Positions 61,490 through 64,000 of a DNA stretch of 64,000 bases are shown here, one piece after another. Both the position numbers and the translations under genes were made by a program. Origin of the DNA: Micromonospora yangpuensis (GTDB lineage Bacteria; Actinomycetota; Actinomycetes; Mycobacteriales; Micromonosporaceae). Below the pieces are notes generated by a model. It did no database searches and was not told where the DNA came from. It was given only the letters and a program-made list of their open reading frames with translations. The stretch covers positions 6,138,001 through 6,202,000 of the forward strand of contig NZ_FMIA01000002.1 in NCBI RefSeq assembly GCF_900091615.1, written 5' to 3'. Within the stretch, counting starts at the first letter, position 1, and each line of letters opens with the position of its first letter.

Positions 61490-62419
61490 ATGCGGACCAA
61501 GCAGGAGCTGAGCGCGACCATCCGGCGGGACCGGCGCGCCGCACTGGTCATCAACGCCCACTCCCGACGCGGCCGTCGGCTCTACGAGCAGGCCCACTCC
61601 CGCCTGGTGGCGGCCGGTTTCGACCTGCTCGGCACGTACCCGGTGGAGAAGCCGGGCGAGCTGGAGCGCAGTCTCACCGAGGCGGTCGGGCTCGGGCCGG
61701 ACCTGCTGGTCGCCGGGGGTGGCGACGGTACGCTCAGCGCCGCCGCCCGGATGCTCGCCCACCGGGACATGGCCCTCGGTCTGCTGCCGCTGGGCACCAC
61801 CAACAACTTCGCCCGTACCGTCGGGGTGCCGCTGGACCTGGACGGGGCCGTCGGTGTGCTCAGCGACGGGAAGGTCATCGACGTCGACCTGGGGATGGCC
61901 GGGGAGATGCCGTTCGCCAACCACGTCGGCATCGGGCTCTCCGCCGACATCATGCGGGCCACCCCGCCGCGCCTGAAGCGGGCCAGCGGTCGGCTCGCGT
62001 ACCCGCTGACCGCCCTGGCGCTGCTGGCCCGGCACCGTCCGTTGCGGGTCACCGTCGAGGCGGCGGGCGCCGAGCACGAGTTCGTCACCCACCAGCTGTA
62101 CGTCGCCAACGGCGGCTTCCAGGCCGGCCGGCCGATCACCGCCGACGCCGACGCCGACGACCGGCTGCTGGTGGCGTACCCGGTGGGTGGGCCGACCCGG
62201 GGTGGGCTGCTGCGGGAGTCGGCGCGCAACGCCACGACCGGCCACCGGCGCACCCTCGGCGAGGATCCGTTCCTGGCCGTCGACGAGTTGTGGGTACGCA
62301 CCGACCGGCCGGCCCGGGTGGAGGTGGACGGCGAGCTGTGCGGGCAGACGCCGATCCGGCTCGGCCTGGCCGCCAACGCGCTGCGGGTGATGGCCGCCGC
62401 CGACAGCCCCGACCGCTGA
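61490..62419 (+). CDS. Diacylglycerol/lipid kinase (DagK/YegS family)
   Basis: 309 residues. Nucleotide-binding GGGDGTLS, PLGTTNNFAR and late VDGE motifs of the DAGK catalytic family; phosphorylates diacylglycerol or a related lipid. ATG 61490 is preferred; GTG 61484 is also in frame. TAGGGT ends eight bases before the ATG and no ribosome site is clear, so it may be leaderless. Divergent from the DHA2 gene (273-base region with nothing else recognised). Confidence 0.9.
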   Translation: MRTKQELSATIRRDRRAALVINAHSRRGRRLYEQAHSRLVAAGFDLLGTYPVEKPGELERSLTEAVGLGPDLLVAGGGDGTLSAAARMLAHRDMALGLLPLGTTNNFARTVGVPLDLDGAVGVLSDGKVIDVDLGMAGEMPFANHVGIGLSADIMRATPPRLKRASGRLAYPLTALALLARHRPLRVTVEAAGAEHEFVTHQLYVANGGFQAGRPITADADADDRLLVAYPVGGPTRGGLLRESARNATTGHRRTLGEDPFLAVDELWVRTDRPARVEVDGELCGQTPIRLGLAANALRVMAAADSPDR

Positions 62420-62506
62420 CCCGGCCGACCGGTTCGGGCCCGGGAGGGAACCGGTGCCGCCGCGTCGACGTCCTAGTCACGGGGAGCTGACAAGACGGAG
62501 GACGAG

Positions 62507-63379
62507 ATGCGTGGCAGAGGGTACGTCGTCGGAATGCTGGCCGTGGGCCTCCTGCTCAGCGGATGCGCCGGGCGCACCGACGGGCAGGACGCGCCGGGGG
62601 ACTCGACGGTGGGGTGGGACGTGGGTGAGCCGACCGGGTTGATCGGCTCGTGGACGGTGACCGGCCTGGACGGGGCCGAACCGATCCTGCGGCTCGCCCC
62701 TGACGATCTGTCCGTCTTCGAGGACTGCGGGGTACGTCTCGGCCAGTGGCGGGCCCACCCCGACGGGCTCTTCGTGGCCAGTGTCTCCGGCGGCCTCGCC
62801 ACCAGCAGGAGCGCCGGTGGTGAGTGCGCCGGTGAGACCGAGACCCCGGACTGGCTGGCCCGGGTCACCGGCTTCCGTACCGACGGTGACCAGCGGGTCC
62901 TCCTGGACGAGCAGGATCAGCAGGTGGCCCGGCTGCGGCCCGGTGCCCGCCCCAGCGCGCCGCCGGAGATGTCGGCCGAGCAGGCGGCCCCGCCGGTCGT
63001 GACCGACCAGGCGCGGCGTGACCTCGGGCCGGTCAAGGAGTTGCCGGCGGCGCTCACCGCGCCGGCCCGGGACGCGGTGCTGGGCCGGTGGGCGCCGGCC
63101 GACGGTGCCCGGGGTGGTCCCCGCGCGGCGCACGTGGAGTTGCGCGCCGACGGTGACTGGCGTGGCTCGGACGGCTGCAACGGCCAGGGTGGACGCTGGG
63201 TGCTCGGCTCGGGTGGTGCCTTCCTGGCCAGCAGCGGGCCGAGCACGTTGATCGGCTGCGACAACGTACCGGTGGGGTCCTGGCTCGACGGCGCGCGACG
63301 GATCGGGCTCGACGGCGCGGTCCTGGTGCTCTTCGACGCCCAGGGGGCGGAGACCGCCCGCCTGCACCGCGCCAGCTGA
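62507..63379 (+). CDS. META-domain-like lipoprotein
   Basis: 290 residues. Signal peptide with lipobox LLSGC (~20). Two META/HslJ-like beta halves: the first GLIGSWTVTGLDG, the second with SDGCNGQGGRW. Envelope protein of unknown function, as for HslJ relatives. ATG after CGGAGGACGAG. Confidence 0.82.
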   Translation: MRGRGYVVGMLAVGLLLSGCAGRTDGQDAPGDSTVGWDVGEPTGLIGSWTVTGLDGAEPILRLAPDDLSVFEDCGVRLGQWRAHPDGLFVASVSGGLATSRSAGGECAGETETPDWLARVTGFRTDGDQRVLLDEQDQQVARLRPGARPSAPPEMSAEQAAPPVVTDQARRDLGPVKELPAALTAPARDAVLGRWAPADGARGGPRAAHVELRADGDWRGSDGCNGQGGRWVLGSGGAFLASSGPSTLIGCDNVPVGSWLDGARRIGLDGAVLVLFDAQGAETARLHRAS

Positions 63380-63409
63380 GCGCCCGACCGCACCGCGCCA
63401 GCTGAGCGG

Positions 63410-63441
63410 GTTGACGTCAACCTCGGTTGAGTTCCTAGCGT
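63410..63441 (+). promoter_or_regulatory. MerR-type promoter with 19-bp spacer and dyad
   Basis: TTGACG (63411-63416), 19-base spacer, TAGCGT (63436-63441). The spacer holds TCAACC-TC-GGTTGA. An over-long spacer occupied by a dyad is the hallmark of MerR/SoxR-activated promoters. GTTGACGTCAAC at 63410-63421 is a second perfect palindrome overlapping the -35. Confidence 0.6.
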
Positions 63442-63477
63442 CGTTCTGGTCAGCACCACCGACCAGAGGGAGCACCC

Positions 63478-64000
63478 ATGACCAGTCGACCGCTGCACGT
63501 CGCCGTCCTGCTCGGCAGCGTCCGACCGGGCCGGTTCGGGCCCGTCGTCGGCAGCTGGTTCGCCGACCGGGTCGAGGGCCGGGACGATCTCACCGTCGAC
63601 CTGGTCGACCTGGCCGTCCCGGAGCAGCTCACCGCGCGACTGGCTGCCGCCGACGCGTTCGTGGTGGTGACCCCGGAGTACAACCACAGCTACCCGGGCC
63701 GGCTCAAGGAGGTCATCGACGCGCACTTCGTCGAGTGGCAGGCCAGACCGGTGGGCTTCGTCTCGTACGGCGGGCTCTCCGGTGGCCTGCGCGCGGTCGA
63801 GCACCTGCGGGCGGTCTTCGCCGAGCTGCAGGCGGTAACCATCCGGGAGACCGTCAGCTTCCACGGGGGGTCGCAGCGGTTCACCGCCGAGGGCCAGCCC
63901 CACGACCGGGCCGACTGCGACGCCGCCGCATACCGGCTGCTCGACCAGCTCGCCTGGTGGGGACACGCGCTGCGGGACGCCCGCGCCGCCCGACCGTACG
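63478..64000 (+). CDS. NADPH-dependent FMN reductase, incomplete at window end
   Basis: Flavodoxin-fold oxidoreductase; ~174 codons are present and the frame is open to base 64000. FMN-binding loop GSVRPGRFG and the signature TPEYNHSYPGRLKEVIDA. It probably reduces flavin or quinone with NADPH. AGGGAG precedes the ATG. The promoter upstream looks MerR-regulated, so expression may respond to redox-active compounds or drugs. Confidence 0.88.
   Translation, partial: MTSRPLHVAVLLGSVRPGRFGPVVGSWFADRVEGRDDLTVDLVDLAVPEQLTARLAAADAFVVVTPEYNHSYPGRLKEVIDAHFVEWQARPVGFVSYGGLSGGLRAVEHLRAVFAELQAVTIRETVSFHGGSQRFTAEGQPHDRADCDAAAYRLLDQLAWWGHALRDARAARPY

Noticed and set aside
61217..62245. N-terminal extension of the DHA2 transporter frame
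   Set aside because: It runs antisense through the lipid-kinase gene; a proper ribosome site and family start are at 61216.

Overview
The window is very G+C-rich chromosomal DNA from an actinomycete, most likely a Micromonospora or close relative. The evidence is the codon bias, frequent GTG starts, WhiB and ESX genes, and a palindromic repeat of a type I recall from Micromonosporaceae. The backbone of 10.6-44.6 kb keeps the gene order of the mycobacterial Rv3671c-Rv3683 block (recalled, not searched): marP-like protease, NUDIX, TlpA-like thioredoxin, nth, crp, then MBL hydrolase, RidA, DUF4177, two ArsA/Get3-type ATPases, whiB4, ponA2 and a metallophosphoesterase. About 14 kb of other genes separates crp from the cyclase/MBL block.

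Layout. 0-10.5 kb: dacB and ppa, a partial type VII secretion locus (eccD and eccC divergent, then mycP) and a PAP2 phosphatase. 10.6-17.2 kb: redox, repair and regulator block (marP, NUDIX, tlpA, nth, capA-like, cbiZ, crp). 17.5-24.9 kb: TetR-controlled Atu/Liu-type acyl-CoA operon (AtuA-like protein, acyl-CoA carboxylase beta and alpha, acyl-CoA dehydrogenase). 25-31 kb: map, small regulator, membrane protein plus amino-acid binding lipoprotein, Ser/Thr kinase. 31-36.6 kb: cyclase-ATPase-TPR protein, MBL, RidA, DUF4177 and a small uncharacterised protein. 37-44.5 kb: ArsA pair, whiB4, ponA2, yqeY, phosphoesterase, ending at a tRNA-Pro gene.

44.6-59.2 kb is an accessory island beginning at the 3' end of tRNA-Pro(CGG). 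It holds a frameshifted tyrosine integrase and a Rep fragment that look like a decayed actinomycete integrative and conjugative element. It also holds an intact IS256-family element with an 8-bp target duplication inside a CPCC-family gene, a deleted IS3 element, an AT-richer two-gene cassette (soluble protein plus four-helix membrane protein) that I do not recognise, NUDIX genes, XRE and GntR regulators, a DivIVA-domain gene coupled to a paralogue of the uncharacterised 36.2-kb protein, and an orphan antitoxin. 59.2-64 kb returns to ordinary genes: SMR and DHA2 efflux pumps, a lipid kinase, a META-domain lipoprotein and an FMN reductase behind a MerR-type promoter.

Recurrent themes: four-base GTGA overlaps that couple neighbours, -10 hexamers 5-8 bases before start codons (leaderless transcription), and short tandem repeats of 15, 18 and 33 bp inside or beside coding sequence. 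Start sites and motifs were read by eye; no database search was possible.
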